A DNA stretch of 64,000 nucleotides from Kallipyga massiliensis ph2 (GTDB lineage Bacteria > Bacillota > Clostridia > Tissierellales > Peptoniphilaceae). The stretch covers positions 184,290-248,289 of the forward strand of contig NZ_HE978585.1 of assembly GCF_000311985.1 (NCBI RefSeq), read 5' to 3'. Every line of letters begins with the position of its first letter. Within the stretch, counting starts at the first letter, position 1. Under the pieces are notes generated by a model. That model worked only from the letters and a program-made list of their open reading frames with translations, did not search any database and was not told the DNA's origin. Both the position numbers and the translations under genes were made by a program. Below, one piece after another: positions 55,101 through 61,915 of this stretch.

Positions 55101-56777
55101 CTTCACCATGCCGGGTCCGGTGATCCGGACCACAGCGCCAGGAATTTTCACGCCCTTGTTGTCCCGGTCCACCACCTCGATGATGATGGGACGGTTGGCG
55201 ACAAAGGGGTTGAGGGGGGCACCCATGGGCTGGAGGAGGTTGCCGAAAGAGCCTTGCATGAGTTCATCAAGTGTGGCCCGGTCTTCCTTGAGCGTCCTGC
55301 CCAAGGACAAGAGGTCCAAGGTCTGTTCAGCGGATTTCCGAGCTTCTTCGGCTTCCCGGATGCTTTCATTCAAAGATGGGGTCTCCGGCTTTTCCGGCCG
55401 GTTTTCTGTTCCCGGTTCAAGGGGCTTTGTGGAGTCCGAAGGGTTTTCTTCGCCGGTTGAAGAGGATTCCGGTCTTTCCGAAGTTTCCGGGCCTTCTTCC
55501 ACCGGCTCCAACTTTTCCATCGTACGGCGGATGGTGACGACAAACTGACCCGGTTCCAGTTTTAGGGTCGCCGCATCCAGGGCCTCTTGGAGGGCATCAC
55601 CCTCCAGGCCTTCTTCTTGAATATCCTTTAGGGTCTTTTCATAGTGGTCCAAGGACCGCTGGTCAATGAGACGAAAGTCATAGAAACCGTCAGCGCCGGG
55701 GACGAGGTCATAGACAAGGATCCGTGTATCATCTCCGGCTTGAGCAGACGTGGGGAAGGAAGGAGTCACATAAGCCTTTTCCTCCTTGTCCATATTCGGG
55801 ACAGCAAAAAGCAGACGGTTCTCTTTTTCCTCCTCTCCGGTCCATTCGGACCGAATGGGAGTGGTCAAGGGATCCGTCTCTACCCAAGTCCCATCCCCTT
55901 GTACCTGAACGGATTGGGTGATTTTTTCTTCTCCGAAGAGGGAAACCAGGGTCAGGGAATAGACCTTTTCCTCGAGGGTTCTTTTGACCTCTTCCAACTT
56001 CTCCCGGTCGACTTCCTCTCCGGACTTGGCCTCTTGGATCTTCTTGAGGAGGTCATTGTCCCGGTGGATGGGGGTGGTGATGGTGGTCAGGGCATAGCCG
56101 TCCCGGTTGACGGCTTTAGTCTCGGTATCATAGAGGAAGACAGGAGCAGATTCTCCCTTGGACAGGCGGTCAGCCCGGTCCTTTTCCCGAGCCTCCATGA
56201 CTTCCTGCTCTCCCTCGGCATACTCACGATTGTAGATATGGGGTTGGTCTAAACCGTCGCCATTGGTGACGACAGCGGCCTGGTGGATTTCCTTTTCTTG
56301 GGGGACATAGTAGGTCAGGATCCAGGTGACGGACTGGGGAAGTCCATCATCATCCGTATGGATCTGGTAACTTAGGCTGGATAGGGCTTTCTTATCGTTG
56401 ACCAGGAGCCGGCGGACCGGAAGGGCCTCTGCTCCGTCCGGGGCGTTCTTTTCCATTTCCTGGCCGACTCGGTCGAAAAAGTCCCAACTATCCCGGTCTT
56501 CCTCCGACTCTTGAGCCGGAGCAGACGTGGACTCGATATCCGGCGAACTGACATGGGTCTCCGACCTTCTGACCGGAGGGGATGTCCTTTCTTCATTCTG
56601 TTGTGTCCCCAGAAGTTCCATCAGGGAGGGCAGGGACCCTCTGGTCCCCTGGGCCAGAAAAACCCCTTGGTGAAAACTCTTTGCCTGACTTTCCCCTGCA
56701 TAGGAGCCGATCGGGAAGCCGGTCATAATGACCAAAGCCGCCAACAAAAACGAAAGAAATCTTTGGAACTTTTTCAT
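43158..56777 (-). CDS. Giant mosaic adhesin (4,539 residues), vWA, Cna_B and InlB repeats, LPSTA anchor
   Basis: The signal peptide is MKKFQRFLSFLLAALVIMTG to about 28. A low-complexity acidic/Ser-Pro region precedes Cna_B-type domains at about 520-720, 1045-1135, 1685-1770, 2375-2470, 2700-2790, 3035-3130, 4115-4210, 4240-4330 and 4350-4440, each closing with an E-box such as LKETQAPDRY or LKEVEAPAGY. A von Willebrand A domain (VLVVDHSGSIK, MIDAS) lies at about 1225-1480, and a weaker vWA-like region at about 1840-2020. InlB B-type/Listeria-Bacteroides repeats with GWK/ATW ends fill 3180-3570, and an adhesin-like domain (IRLPEDAIPGDTFTI) 3765-3980. The end is ELPSTAGPG plus helix and RKDDGR: LPXTA instead of LPXTG. 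GAGGGG precedes the ATG. Likely the tip adhesin, first gene of the pilus operon. Confidence 0.93.
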   Translation of the reverse strand: MKKFQRFLSFLLAALVIMTGFPIGSYAGESQAKSFHQGVFLAQGTRGSLPSLMELLGTQQNEERTSPPVRRSETHVSSPDIESTSAPAQESEEDRDSWDFFDRVGQEMEKNAPDGAEALPVRRLLVNDKKALSSLSYQIHTDDDGLPQSVTWILTYYVPQEKEIHQAAVVTNGDGLDQPHIYNREYAEGEQEVMEAREKDRADRLSKGESAPVFLYDTETKAVNRDGYALTTITTPIHRDNDLLKKIQEAKSGEEVDREKLEEVKRTLEEKVYSLTLVSLFGEEKITQSVQVQGDGTWVETDPLTTPIRSEWTGEEEKENRLLFAVPNMDKEEKAYVTPSFPTSAQAGDDTRILVYDLVPGADGFYDFRLIDQRSLDHYEKTLKDIQEEGLEGDALQEALDAATLKLEPGQFVVTIRRTMEKLEPVEEGPETSERPESSSTGEENPSDSTKPLEPGTENRPEKPETPSLNESIREAEEARKSAEQTLDLLSLGRTLKEDRATLDELMQGSFGNLLQPMGAPLNPFVANRPIIIEVVDRDNKGVKIPGAVVRITGPGMVKEVTTGPDGRAILENCNAGNYEVVQVSAPKGYMANQKKIAFRFSAIETVKYVRIDDAKDYGTELYFIEGNVSDEKNHDLTIAGVELELRAYENNHGVKGDQVDSMTRTAYSDANGYFVFNDLLPQYIYEVAIMKAPYEYAFVESTEPSVENGRVYTDIKFQDENGQPIKINNGVKYKETLNVYLSKNSPNKAITITVYNHEQGDQQVSIVGSAFQILDERGEVIKDIGTLRTDGQGKITFQLRPGKYTIEQLTTDANHLIPNAQTAIEVQPLPHDTTQDIYLIPNPLKYIGSVTYTMDAVVNWGNVTPDPDAKIILKKNGLETDLTPEKIGQIYRFSNLPKYDDNHEQVDYRIELKDHPEYYATYRIVNGVVNIDVHEISTPEGPGGTVTVTGNKIWYNDSQDLLKRPATVHVVLLADGQETPYRAAVSEATDWKYSFTNLPRFNKEGKEIEYTVKEVQMSAGGALAGYRMDQTILGKNVLNTRIDHSKIGGEFSLVKMDDNKKPLEGAQFTLSGTLDNGQALKPERSLKTDAEGKLTFKDIPAGTYTLKETQAPDRYEPSTETWKVEVSTDGRTILVGSGVTNPSNADYPEKLQTGQEFVKDGEGSGDRTMTNEKARNPLPYRKTIYDQAGTKEVGDISKRILNTVDKNLNEYQVELTVQGRGQSSFAGGKETDIVLVVDHSGSIKTSRNEDQVRSQVRNIVSAFSGFSNVNIGYVEYAGITVEKNKNASLRDNNFSDYRWWNPYESNATYTNDPAVTSSVELTSPGQLAADPKFNTNRFMGGTFTQRALLRAQEILAKGEGENKHIILITDGGPTLSFKATGSKANGTRPDGTAWEPIYKPNPTIPNTYSDVPKSGLTYNGRASGFDYNTLRGDGTYYQFGTSKGDTNQLAYSSYWAGNDQVLESVYATISTVRDLTDAGIKVTTIGYNLKTLNNAGWFNGQEKFFFPMMASTPKSYSGLSDIGNADNAVTSIYDEVSKQFYLNSQNKMTPTIEKAVVTDPMGDGVDLYLGEDGVFNEKDYVLVASDGSIYKNGKAPAEGLLKNVKLTYDATNRQFKMEGLTLGKDESVSLYYSVRLKDNYRNGNFTNTNNRTTLVNKGKTDDFHIPAIRDRSEMPTVKVGNQAYTQTGRFRILKVDENKTPLSGAYFTLTDSTGKEIMIQPSDKGGKIEVNNLPKGTYTLKEVEAPAGYVVSGLSWEIIVAENGKTTVTQKATGSRSAFSTRSAMPEAMGNLLEMGPMMGLAAVGAGAPAGSHYKISATTSFNDADPNNKKFDIHHEATGQTLQKDLDLYFLLVPESRGDLTLFNNRIRDYSRELANKGYQGYINVIYGGYDEASTQYTYWRIGNPPDLLTQVPIGRTTTGAWMDRALYMANDVLYRHLNEGTVKVVSFLSSGRNFAGEEAYYNENLQRMIESHGVSRYLNLVTNNSNKGNLEASLNDSSNPIPAELREEMKDKLVSETVSYENPTRFGKSIDDVYQQFTVENTVNNESLVIPLAENIHLAGSPSAKIVNSQGNTLRAVYVSDSTDFSGMTTLRTNPITLASGERLILDYSVTLKGDYKRAISYPVYATDAVEWVGNGTSKKAGIKSAYVSDPGQNLNIEVKGLDGYSEPVNVTLATQRSGEGKTFSLRNGESKVKTILTFDENGSTQGPNNIGITADQAPNANYQGPKIDLSAYPVVRVVYERKALNLTVRKVYNNRLPEGGESMDVTLTAKVNGQDLDLPSLKALGYQGSSLTQTLAPKNEGVYETIYRGLPFKDQNGNEIDYSVKDSSSSQDLGNNITLIREETITSYRPKDDLIRIEETEIPVLTVFNTTNELKFKKVGESGQQKDEHGNPIVGPDGNPLMSETPLAEAEFELRRETPQGSVVVKGYEKVVSGPNGEFGFKNLPPGDYGIYETKPVLGYELPVQAVSTFTIGADGKPVPGSIKSFKERSKKDGDTILGIQKTMRNNVSVETAITQVEATDHNQGNRKMLYTQRIYINRNGERLTEANLGLFSAAADNPIVNASYKIWRIPQGGQKPPARMDFNQSLDKYGSPFKAVKAPANLSAIKLDSLPSTDFYIIEVKGELEVHDDKFTSKLTFFTSATEEHPGVDHQITDPKPSDNGTIITGFRKGQQGDDADIMSSATKDGTGAYLVRNYRGSTFFSVQKTKKEDGKPLAGAKFKLWAALGRNFEIVETEHTTQVTTGAEEITDKNGIITFDNLPVNYNFYLEETETAPGFALPDYMWIVQVRPTSYLKELHAKSRDWHDYLSTSANKEEAKKQAAAIAYNQMLYPFGKGAPGSVEAATDKTAEEQGFKVFVYQTDGRKPLIIRPKDANGSDLPGNPVDPKNYVKDKYGDVIAEQSYGNHPKISGMWYRKGWVRFDEPKPLGDKGQMVPGQMMPINESGQPIHDKWKNEGWKGETIDGVSGATIRPLIVRDWIKQARDFDNWAGYDDFPTSDVYDQFVQEFNKHMVPAKDLTIEGAKIPSVVGITNSQTEFFINKVDQDGKPLEGAEFELFKVENGVELQPGIKPTRTAKNQFIFDGLKEGVYHLKETKTPEGYQEATTYWEITVNKEGSVTKKEEKPINFQAAGGKNRTPEAQANLHYWEALAQEWGPVQVSPNRTFEPVGAGAYATEYQITYCMDGDRSSGNERVTWATGGETFAQAGLGLTANETDRYYRQRQFNAGYQFAGWKDLDGRWIRPDTIIDRHMYLMPQWTKPSNVTNKVHFFDENGDYIPGWSKDVAEGHSYNQDFGALPGQYPTEGKSGYEWRGWLILKYSPTVGNYYVAYTGKEPVNQVTYLYANWEKKPEQVFLSFYMLNENGKVDTGLTQTRAVQSGRGLTQAQIPPSNPPSKTGYEFSGWQVRDYQGNYVDIDLTQEVFTADRAFYGRWIPKTYLVTFQNEKGEPIQSKQVRHGEFVTAPVIPPKEGYTFDGWKETTSGLTFNPSQPVTAQATYKATWKKIPATQVSVSFDSQGGSPVRTQLINKGSRVTKPKDPTKKGYIFDKWLLNGQAFDFNQPVKESIVLTASWTEKPDPGTMNELIVKNLKKEFEGEFSIDKFQKLGENRVKLRGTYFSLTKREEAELPESFDPAAYAEKYFDKDHWDVDKGLFKTGKNGDLTFPHLQPGVYDLKEEISPDGYLVNPEKYVIVVNKIGNTIIVPESGYDPDKYPVEVDHGTEPTPDPDQPTKRTTPKSLDGELTVEDYKLKTSAEDGVIRPLKDQRFSMEYTIRLPEDAIPGDTFTITLDKHLNWGGIRIDPEKVQDIVTEHGQVVATTQDQTQDKNGSVVRKITYTLTDYVANRTDIVIHQTVPVFVDHNEVTNSTGLTFTNTIGGAAQTSESIWVDFRSYYGTGGYVDSDLNWPLGGKHQGYENYLGGWFYENRATKEIEHYYYVFGENISWSTEYTLNLEAKSWLRNTPSDVIYNDPNHPVKVSVYKVDAFTASGGPNTTAMPPSYGPRMMDLKDENRVMTDQPFVAGQDGIIRIPLNVNKDYPDGRFGYIVKAVAPFDRTKDQVDLYTYAKLSHKTNFYYRDFWNREYHVESRAGAATYWNYLHRYTGTTDASGKDLVNMTLTKRELLGKEGEDKDKTKLIPGAGFKLTNNQGFQDYAVTGPDGTLKFTKLKPGNYFLEEVLTPKGYTPVNVVWDIHVGEDGTITISEPEASDLIQGGQNLLTVWNRKTPIDKPVLQFPNIPNRIEFTKVGESEAPLEGATFELRRSDTQTGPYTVLKGSLSGEKISGKDGKFVWTNLKPGYYQVWEKNAPEGYITPSKEVASFQVDSTTGEIKNLRINGRDPVGENMIRNLRPMKMGLRKIDEKKLDITKGKVTFAVKAAAGNNDHPVPDDLKTITIDLTKAGPYVREIPGSMEGKYILSEETPPNGYIKTTHQYEIEINQEKRTIRLTRVMDGDTEVSYLDKGLLSEAGPVILYQEGTSDQISLDIVNHLYYELPSTAGPGTFLFTLVGAFLLSLAISLLRKDDGRGGRPRKGLRRLRRQLE

Positions 56778-56806
56778 GGTGATCCCCTCTACTATTCCCC
56801 TTGGTG

Positions 56807-56860
56807 TCCGCTAACGAGCGGATTCTTCTATTCCTGATTCAGCCGGCCCGGCCGACTGAA
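56807..56860 (-). promoter_or_regulatory. Two hairpins in the adhesin leader
   Basis: TTCAGCCGGC/GCCGACTGAA (56838-56860, one G-U pair in RNA) and TCCGCT/AGCGGA (56807-56822) lie between the likely promoter and the adhesin start. No T-run follows, so they are leader structures rather than a terminator. Confidence 0.45.
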
Positions 56861-56909
56861 CAAAATCATCAAGCAATGGGTAAACCTACTTCTGCATTGA
56901 ACATAATTT

Positions 56910-56915
56910 ATTATA
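56910..56915 (-). promoter_or_regulatory. Consensus -10 without -35 for the adhesin operon
   Basis: TATAAT reads leftward at 56915-56910, about 135 bases before the adhesin ATG. No -35-like sequence stands 16-18 bases upstream, as expected for promoters that need an activator, here possibly the Mga-like proteins. Confidence 0.45.
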
Positions 56916-57067
56916 TCGGATTAATTCACTTTGCTTTTCTCATCTTTCCTTTTTGTTAATAACATTCATTAGAATTGTAGGAAATTTATTCGTTTTTTCC
57001 CAATACTTGAGGGGTTTACTGGTATATATCTGAAGAAAAAAAGAGGATTTTCCAAATTTTTTTCAAA

Positions 57068-57096
57068 TTTACAAACTGATGAGAATGGCTTATTAT
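57068..57096 (+). promoter_or_regulatory. Promoter of the Mga-like regulator pair
   Basis: TTTACA (57068-57073), a 17-base spacer and TATTAT (57091-57096) form a fair sigma-A promoter, with about 78 bases of leader before the ATG at 57181. Confidence 0.6.
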
Positions 57097-57180
57097 TAAG
57101 CTATCAAGAAGAGATAATGACAACTTTCCGGAGATTTTCCGCTTTTGGAATCCTTATTCATCTACAGAAAGGGACGAAAA

Positions 57181-58752
57181 ATGACTAGCCTGCTCAATGA
57201 TATTGTGGACCGTCGGCTCCGCCTGGTGGAGGCCCTGACCTATTCGGAGGGAGTCCAAAGCCTGGCCTCCCTTTCCCGGGATTTGGACCTTCCCCACCGG
57301 ACCTTGACCAACGACATCCAGCTCATCAATAGCGATTGGCCCCGGATCCACATTGACCTTGCCGAGGACCTGGTCAGGATCCACTACCGGCCCGGCACCA
57401 CCATCACCGATGTCTACCGGGATGTCCTGAAGGAGGAGCCCATCTTCTCCCTCATCCAGACCCTCATCCTAAAGCCCAACCTCTCCCGCCAAGACCTGGC
57501 GAAGGAAGCAGCTATGTCGGAAGCCTCCCTCTACCGGAATGTGGGCATTTTTAATGCCTCCGGACTGGGCCGGCTGGGCCTTTCCATCGCTACGAATCCT
57601 TTCCGCTTGGAAGGGCCCCATGAGTCCCGCCTCCTTTTCTCCTCCATCTTTTTATATAAGCAGATGGACATCGATGGCTGGCCCTTCCCCGACTATCCCC
57701 GGGAGGAGGTCAACCGCTTTGTCCGCCTCATGCTGGAATCGACCGGGATGGAAATGGACTTCGCAGAATTCCGGATGATGACCTTTTATGTGGTCCTCGG
57801 CATGGTTTGGGCAAAGGAATCGGGGGATGCCAAGGCCTTTATCAAGAACTGGCGCAGGGAGAGAAAAACCCACGACAGCCACAAAAGGGATACCCTGGCT
57901 TCCTTGAAAAACCGGTCCCACTACCTCCGGCAAGCCAAGACCTATGAGGAGGTTTTCGACTTTCCTATGAGTCTGGCCTCCTTGGTCTACCTCTATTCCT
58001 TTTACTTCCAAAGGGAATATTTTTCCTCCTACCAAGGCCTTCTCAACATGGCCATGGTGGATTCCAAGATCAACGCTTCCTTTTTTTATTTAACAAGGCT
58101 CCTGGACCGGATCGAGGATGACTATGGGGTCAAGCCGGATGACCGCCATGAGCTGGTCCGGGACCTCCACAACACCCTCTATGCCGGTTATGTGGGACCG
58201 GACATGGTCCCCTTCTTCTACCGAATTTCCGACCGCTATTCCCACCTGATCGGCCAAAGCTATCCCAAGCTCTATGCCGATATTCGGAAGGGGATTGAGG
58301 GATACTTTGACCACATGGACCTTGAACCGGAACCCATTTTTATGGAATGTTGCCTCTATTCCCTCTTGATGAAGTGGGGGAGGCTCTTTTACCGGAAGCT
58401 CCCCCGGGACAATACCCTCTCCCTCTTGATTATCAGCTCGATCGGCCATGCCCATGCCCTGTCCCTCCGCGACCTGGTCCAGGCTGTGTCCTACTTCCCC
58501 CTGCATATTTCCATCTATGATAAGCCCACCTTCCGCTGGAAGGAGGTCCTGGAGGAGGGCTACGATGTGATATGGACCAACCTCTCCCTCCCGGCCTCCC
58601 TTGAGGGGAACCCCGACCACCCCTTCCGCTTTGCCGGGACGGACAGCCGGATCGTCCTCTTTAACTTCTCGCCCAAGGCTAGGGATCTGAACTGCCTCCG
58701 GGCAGCCATCAACGACGCCATCCAAGCCAAAGAGGAGGGCCCTTTGTTATGA
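57181..58752 (+). CDS. Mga-like transcriptional regulator (first)
   Basis: 523 residues. An N-terminal HTH_Mga-like winged helix (LASLSRDLDLPHRTLTNDIQLIN) and a second HTH (LSRQDLAKEAAMSEASLYRNVGIF) are followed by long helical PRD/Mga-type regions and a C-terminal EIIB-like part (YDVIWTNLSLPAS). This is the plan of Mga/AtxA-type virulence regulators that respond to sugar transport state (family knowledge). The ATG at 57181 has AAAGGGACG upstream. It is divergent from the pilus operon and overlaps the second regulator by four bases. Confidence 0.82.
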   Translation: MTSLLNDIVDRRLRLVEALTYSEGVQSLASLSRDLDLPHRTLTNDIQLINSDWPRIHIDLAEDLVRIHYRPGTTITDVYRDVLKEEPIFSLIQTLILKPNLSRQDLAKEAAMSEASLYRNVGIFNASGLGRLGLSIATNPFRLEGPHESRLLFSSIFLYKQMDIDGWPFPDYPREEVNRFVRLMLESTGMEMDFAEFRMMTFYVVLGMVWAKESGDAKAFIKNWRRERKTHDSHKRDTLASLKNRSHYLRQAKTYEEVFDFPMSLASLVYLYSFYFQREYFSSYQGLLNMAMVDSKINASFFYLTRLLDRIEDDYGVKPDDRHELVRDLHNTLYAGYVGPDMVPFFYRISDRYSHLIGQSYPKLYADIRKGIEGYFDHMDLEPEPIFMECCLYSLLMKWGRLFYRKLPRDNTLSLLIISSIGHAHALSLRDLVQAVSYFPLHISIYDKPTFRWKEVLEEGYDVIWTNLSLPASLEGNPDHPFRFAGTDSRIVLFNFSPKARDLNCLRAAINDAIQAKEEGPLL

Positions 58753-60260
58753 AAAGTTTGCTCAACAAAAAAGTGGGCCGCCTCCTGGACCTCATCACCC
58801 TTCTTGAAGTGCAGAATGGATCCATGGACACGGCCACACTCTATAAAAACTATCATTACCGGCCCTCTTCCCTGGCTTCGGACATCGGTCAGGCCAACGA
58901 CTTCTTTTCCGACATCCTGGAAATTACCAAGTCGGACCGGGTAGAAATTACCTACAAAGAGGCGGCTTCCTATGTAGAAGCCTATGCCTATGCCATGTCC
59001 CGGGACCCCCTCTGCATACTCCTGGAGCGGATCTTCTTCCACCCCAACCAAACCATCAGCGACATGGCCCGGGACCTCTTCGTTTCTCCCTCCACCATCT
59101 ACCGCTGGGCCGACCTCTTCAATGAGGCGGTCAAGGAAAATTTCGACATCCACCTGGAAACCCACCCCCTGGTCATGAGGGGGGATGAGGTGGAGGTCCG
59201 GACCTTTTATATGACCTTTTTTAAGGAGAGGTACCCCTCCTATGACTGGCCCTTCTACCACATCTCCAAGGACCAGGTCTCCGCCTTCCTCAATCGGGTC
59301 ATCCCCATGAAGTATGGGAAAAACTTTTTCCACTACTACCAATGCTTCCACTACCAGATGGCGGTCTCCATGCGCCGGTGCTGCCAGGGCTTCCGCTTGG
59401 ATGAAGACGTCCTCGCCCGAAATCTCCGGGTCCGAACTCTGACAGAGAACATTGTCGAGGAGGGCTTGGACCTCCGGTGCAAGACCTGCATAAATGGAAA
59501 CCCCGCCCATGACCCTGTCCTCTTCGCCGAGCTCCTAGCCCCCTTTGTGGGGGACCGGGATGCGGAAAATTACGCCAAGCTGGTGGACCTGGCCGACAAG
59601 GACCCTCTGGTCAACCGGACCTTTATCTACATTAACCAGCTGACCACCCAAATCTGCAAGGATTTTCAAATTCACCTGGACAACGAGCGGGCCCTCTCCC
59701 TGGCCCTCCACAATGCCCTGGTCGGGTCCTTCGGCCGCTCCCTCAGCCGCTTCATCCTCTACTCCCCCTACCGGGTCTACCAGGAAAAGATCCGGGCCCA
59801 CTATCCCCAGGTCTGCCAGCGGGTCCTGACCATCCTCCGCTCCTACAACCAGCGCTTCTCCCTCCCCACCGACCCGGCCTATCTCGCTTATCTCTTTTAT
59901 GTCCTCTTCACCACCTGGGAAAACTTCCTCAACCAGCTGATTCAAAACCGGAAGACCGTCCGAATCCTCGTCCTCAGCAAGTTCTCCCGCTTCCACGCCC
60001 TCTCCCTCCGGGACCAGATCCTCTTCTACTTTGGCAACCTGGTCGAGGTCACCCTCCCCAAGGAGGTCCCGGTCCGGATCGAAGACATCGACCTGTCCCC
60101 CTATGACCTCCTGGTCTCCAACTTCCGGATCGCCCACTCTCCCATCCCCGCCATCCTCTGCGAAGGCATCTTTACCGATAAGGACTACGAGGAACTCTCC
60201 CGGGCTATCCTGGAACTCCGGAGCATGGAGACGGCCTCGGAAGAAAATGCGACACTTTGA
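58749..60260 (+). CDS. Mga-like transcriptional regulator (second)
   Basis: 503 residues, a diverged paralogue of the first with the same layout: early winged helix (DTATLYKNYHYRPSSLASDI), second HTH (ISDMARDLFVSPSTIYRWADLF), helical middle, and a C-terminal EIIB-like part (YDLLVSNFRIAHS). Its ATG overlaps the stop of the first gene (ATGA). Two Mga-like proteins made in fixed ratio suggest they act together or as a hetero-oligomer on the pilus promoter (inference). Confidence 0.8.
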   Translation: MKSLLNKKVGRLLDLITLLEVQNGSMDTATLYKNYHYRPSSLASDIGQANDFFSDILEITKSDRVEITYKEAASYVEAYAYAMSRDPLCILLERIFFHPNQTISDMARDLFVSPSTIYRWADLFNEAVKENFDIHLETHPLVMRGDEVEVRTFYMTFFKERYPSYDWPFYHISKDQVSAFLNRVIPMKYGKNFFHYYQCFHYQMAVSMRRCCQGFRLDEDVLARNLRVRTLTENIVEEGLDLRCKTCINGNPAHDPVLFAELLAPFVGDRDAENYAKLVDLADKDPLVNRTFIYINQLTTQICKDFQIHLDNERALSLALHNALVGSFGRSLSRFILYSPYRVYQEKIRAHYPQVCQRVLTILRSYNQRFSLPTDPAYLAYLFYVLFTTWENFLNQLIQNRKTVRILVLSKFSRFHALSLRDQILFYFGNLVEVTLPKEVPVRIEDIDLSPYDLLVSNFRIAHSPIPAILCEGIFTDKDYEELSRAILELRSMETASEENATL

Positions 60261-60277
60261 TACAGAAAGGAATCCCT

Positions 60278-61129
60278 ATGACACGCAAGATCACCAATAT
60301 TTACCCACCCCAGGCAGGTATTGATGGAGCAGGTGTCCACCTTTACCACGTTTTGGGACGCCATTCCATGCACCAAACGGACCCCCTCCTCCTCTTGGAT
60401 GCCTTTGATTCCCGGGATCCGGAAAAATACACGGCCGGCTTCCCCATGCACCCCCACCGAGGAATTGAAACCATCTCCTATGTCTACCAGGGCGCCATGG
60501 TCCACCGGGATTCCCTGGGAAACGAAGACCGGGTGGATGACCGGGGCGTCCAATGGATGACTGCCGGTTCCGGCATCTTCCATGAGGAGAAGCTCCCGGC
60601 TGTGGACCGCCTCTTCGGTGTCCAACTCTGGCTCAACCTGGCCAAGAAAGACAAGTTCACCCCGCCCGCCTACCGGGCCATCCGGGCGGAGGACATCGAG
60701 GAAATCCCCTTTGATGGGGGCTACCTCCGCCTTCTGGCCGGACACTACCAAGACCACCAAGGCTACCTCTCCCACCATCTCCCAGTGGATTACTATGACG
60801 TCCATTTGGATCCCGGGAAGTCCCTGACCCTGGACCTGGACCCCGACCGGTCCGTCACCCTCTTCGCCCTCATCGGAGAAGGACAGGTCGACGATAAGAC
60901 CCTCCCCCACTTCCATGCGGCCACCACCTCCGAGGGCGACAGCCTGATCCTGACCAATCCCGGCGACGAGGAAGCCGCCATCCTGGTCTTTTCCTCGGTC
61001 CGCCTGGATGAGCCTATCGCCTGGTGGCCGGGGCCCATCGTGATGAATACGGAAGAAGAACTCGAAGAGGCCTATGCCCAGGTCAAGGCCGGAACCCTGG
61101 TCCGGGACCGGATCGACATGGAAATCTAG
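60278..61129 (+). CDS. Pirin family protein
   Basis: 283 residues with a double cupin fold. The metal-binding pattern is clear: HPHRGIETISYVYQG and VQWMTAGSGIFHEE. Pirins are cytosolic; some act as quercetin dioxygenases or redox sensors. The ATG at 60278 with AGAAAGGA upstream is preferred to the frame start at 60257, which overlaps the previous gene. It follows the second regulator by 17 bases and may be read from the same transcript; a terminator follows. Confidence 0.92.
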   Translation: MTRKITNIYPPQAGIDGAGVHLYHVLGRHSMHQTDPLLLLDAFDSRDPEKYTAGFPMHPHRGIETISYVYQGAMVHRDSLGNEDRVDDRGVQWMTAGSGIFHEEKLPAVDRLFGVQLWLNLAKKDKFTPPAYRAIRAEDIEEIPFDGGYLRLLAGHYQDHQGYLSHHLPVDYYDVHLDPGKSLTLDLDPDRSVTLFALIGEGQVDDKTLPHFHAATTSEGDSLILTNPGDEEAAILVFSSVRLDEPIAWWPGPIVMNTEEELEEAYAQVKAGTLVRDRIDMEI

Positions 61130-61146
61130 GCCCATCCCAGACACAA

Positions 61147-61179
61147 GAAACCAGCCCCACTTGGGCTGGTTTCTTTTTG
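61147..61179. terminator. Terminator between pirin and the convergent membrane-protein gene
   Basis: GAAACCAGCCC (61147-61157) pairs with GGGCTGGTTTC (61163-61173), loop of five, followed by TTTTTG. Confidence 0.88.
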
Positions 61180-61211
61180 TCTCTTTTTGTTACATTTTGT
61201 GTCATTTAGAT

Positions 61212-61898
61212 TCATGCCATCCCATGATCTTCCTTGAGCTTCCAAAAGACCTCTTGGAGGAAGGCGGCATCCGCCCGGTTATCAAAATCCAATTCAACCC
61301 GGTTCCAAAAACGGGGGCCATAGGTGAAGGTCAAAACATACTGGGCAGGTGAATCTTTCGTCGCCGGCTCATAGCGGATGTCCTCCTCCAGATCCAGCTC
61401 CTTATAGGGAACCAGGCTGTCCGACAGGAAGGATCCCTTATAAATAAGGAAGTCTTCGTTGAAAAGGATCCGGTTGTCTGCCGGGTGGACAAAATACCTA
61501 TCCGACCTCCTTTCCCGGAGGAAAGAGTCGGCCCGAAAGAAGCCCCGGACTCGGGCCAGCTGGGCCAGACCCTTCCGGTAGTTGACGACAAGGGAATGGA
61601 GGGTCCCCAAGCCGATGATAACCAGGACTAATCCCATGATGGTTAGGGGCACCTTGAAAAATCCGGGCGGAGAGGGCGGGCCAAAGCCCATCCCCGGGCC
61701 GGGACCCCAAGGATTCCCAAAAAATCCTTCCGAGATCGAAAGGGCCATCCGGCCAAAAAAGGCTAAGAAGGCCAAAATAACCAGGTGGGCCAAAATGGCC
61801 CCGCCATTGATGGAGTAGTCATAGGTGACTTCCTTGAGGGGTCGTTCTCCGAAATATTTTTCGCTGATTTCCCGGATGGGTTGGTAGCCGACAGCCAT
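61212..61898 (-). CDS. Membrane protein of unknown function
   Basis: 228 residues. Two hydrophobic helices (about 33-52 and 84-106) enclose a Gly/Pro-rich loop (GNPWGPGPGMGFGPPSPPGF), and the C-terminal half is soluble with a beta-rich look (YEPATKDSPAQYVLTFTYG). This could be another PH-like membrane protein, but no motif is secure. AAGGGAGG precedes the ATG. It follows the glutaredoxin-like gene by 17 bases in the same direction. Confidence 0.75.
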   Translation of the reverse strand: MAVGYQPIREISEKYFGERPLKEVTYDYSINGGAILAHLVILAFLAFFGRMALSISEGFFGNPWGPGPGMGFGPPSPPGFFKVPLTIMGLVLVIIGLGTLHSLVVNYRKGLAQLARVRGFFRADSFLRERRSDRYFVHPADNRILFNEDFLIYKGSFLSDSLVPYKELDLEEDIRYEPATKDSPAQYVLTFTYGPRFWNRVELDFDNRADAAFLQEVFWKLKEDHGMA

Positions 61899-61915
61899 CT
61901 GTGGCCTCCCTTCTC

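Noticed and set aside
56807..56860. The adhesin leader hairpins as a riboswitch or transcription attenuator.
   Set aside because: No T-run, alternative pairing or known riboswitch consensus is visible.
58090..59510. Minus-strand open frames opposite the Mga-like genes (211 and 316 codons).
   Set aside because: Antisense shadows of well-supported regulator genes.
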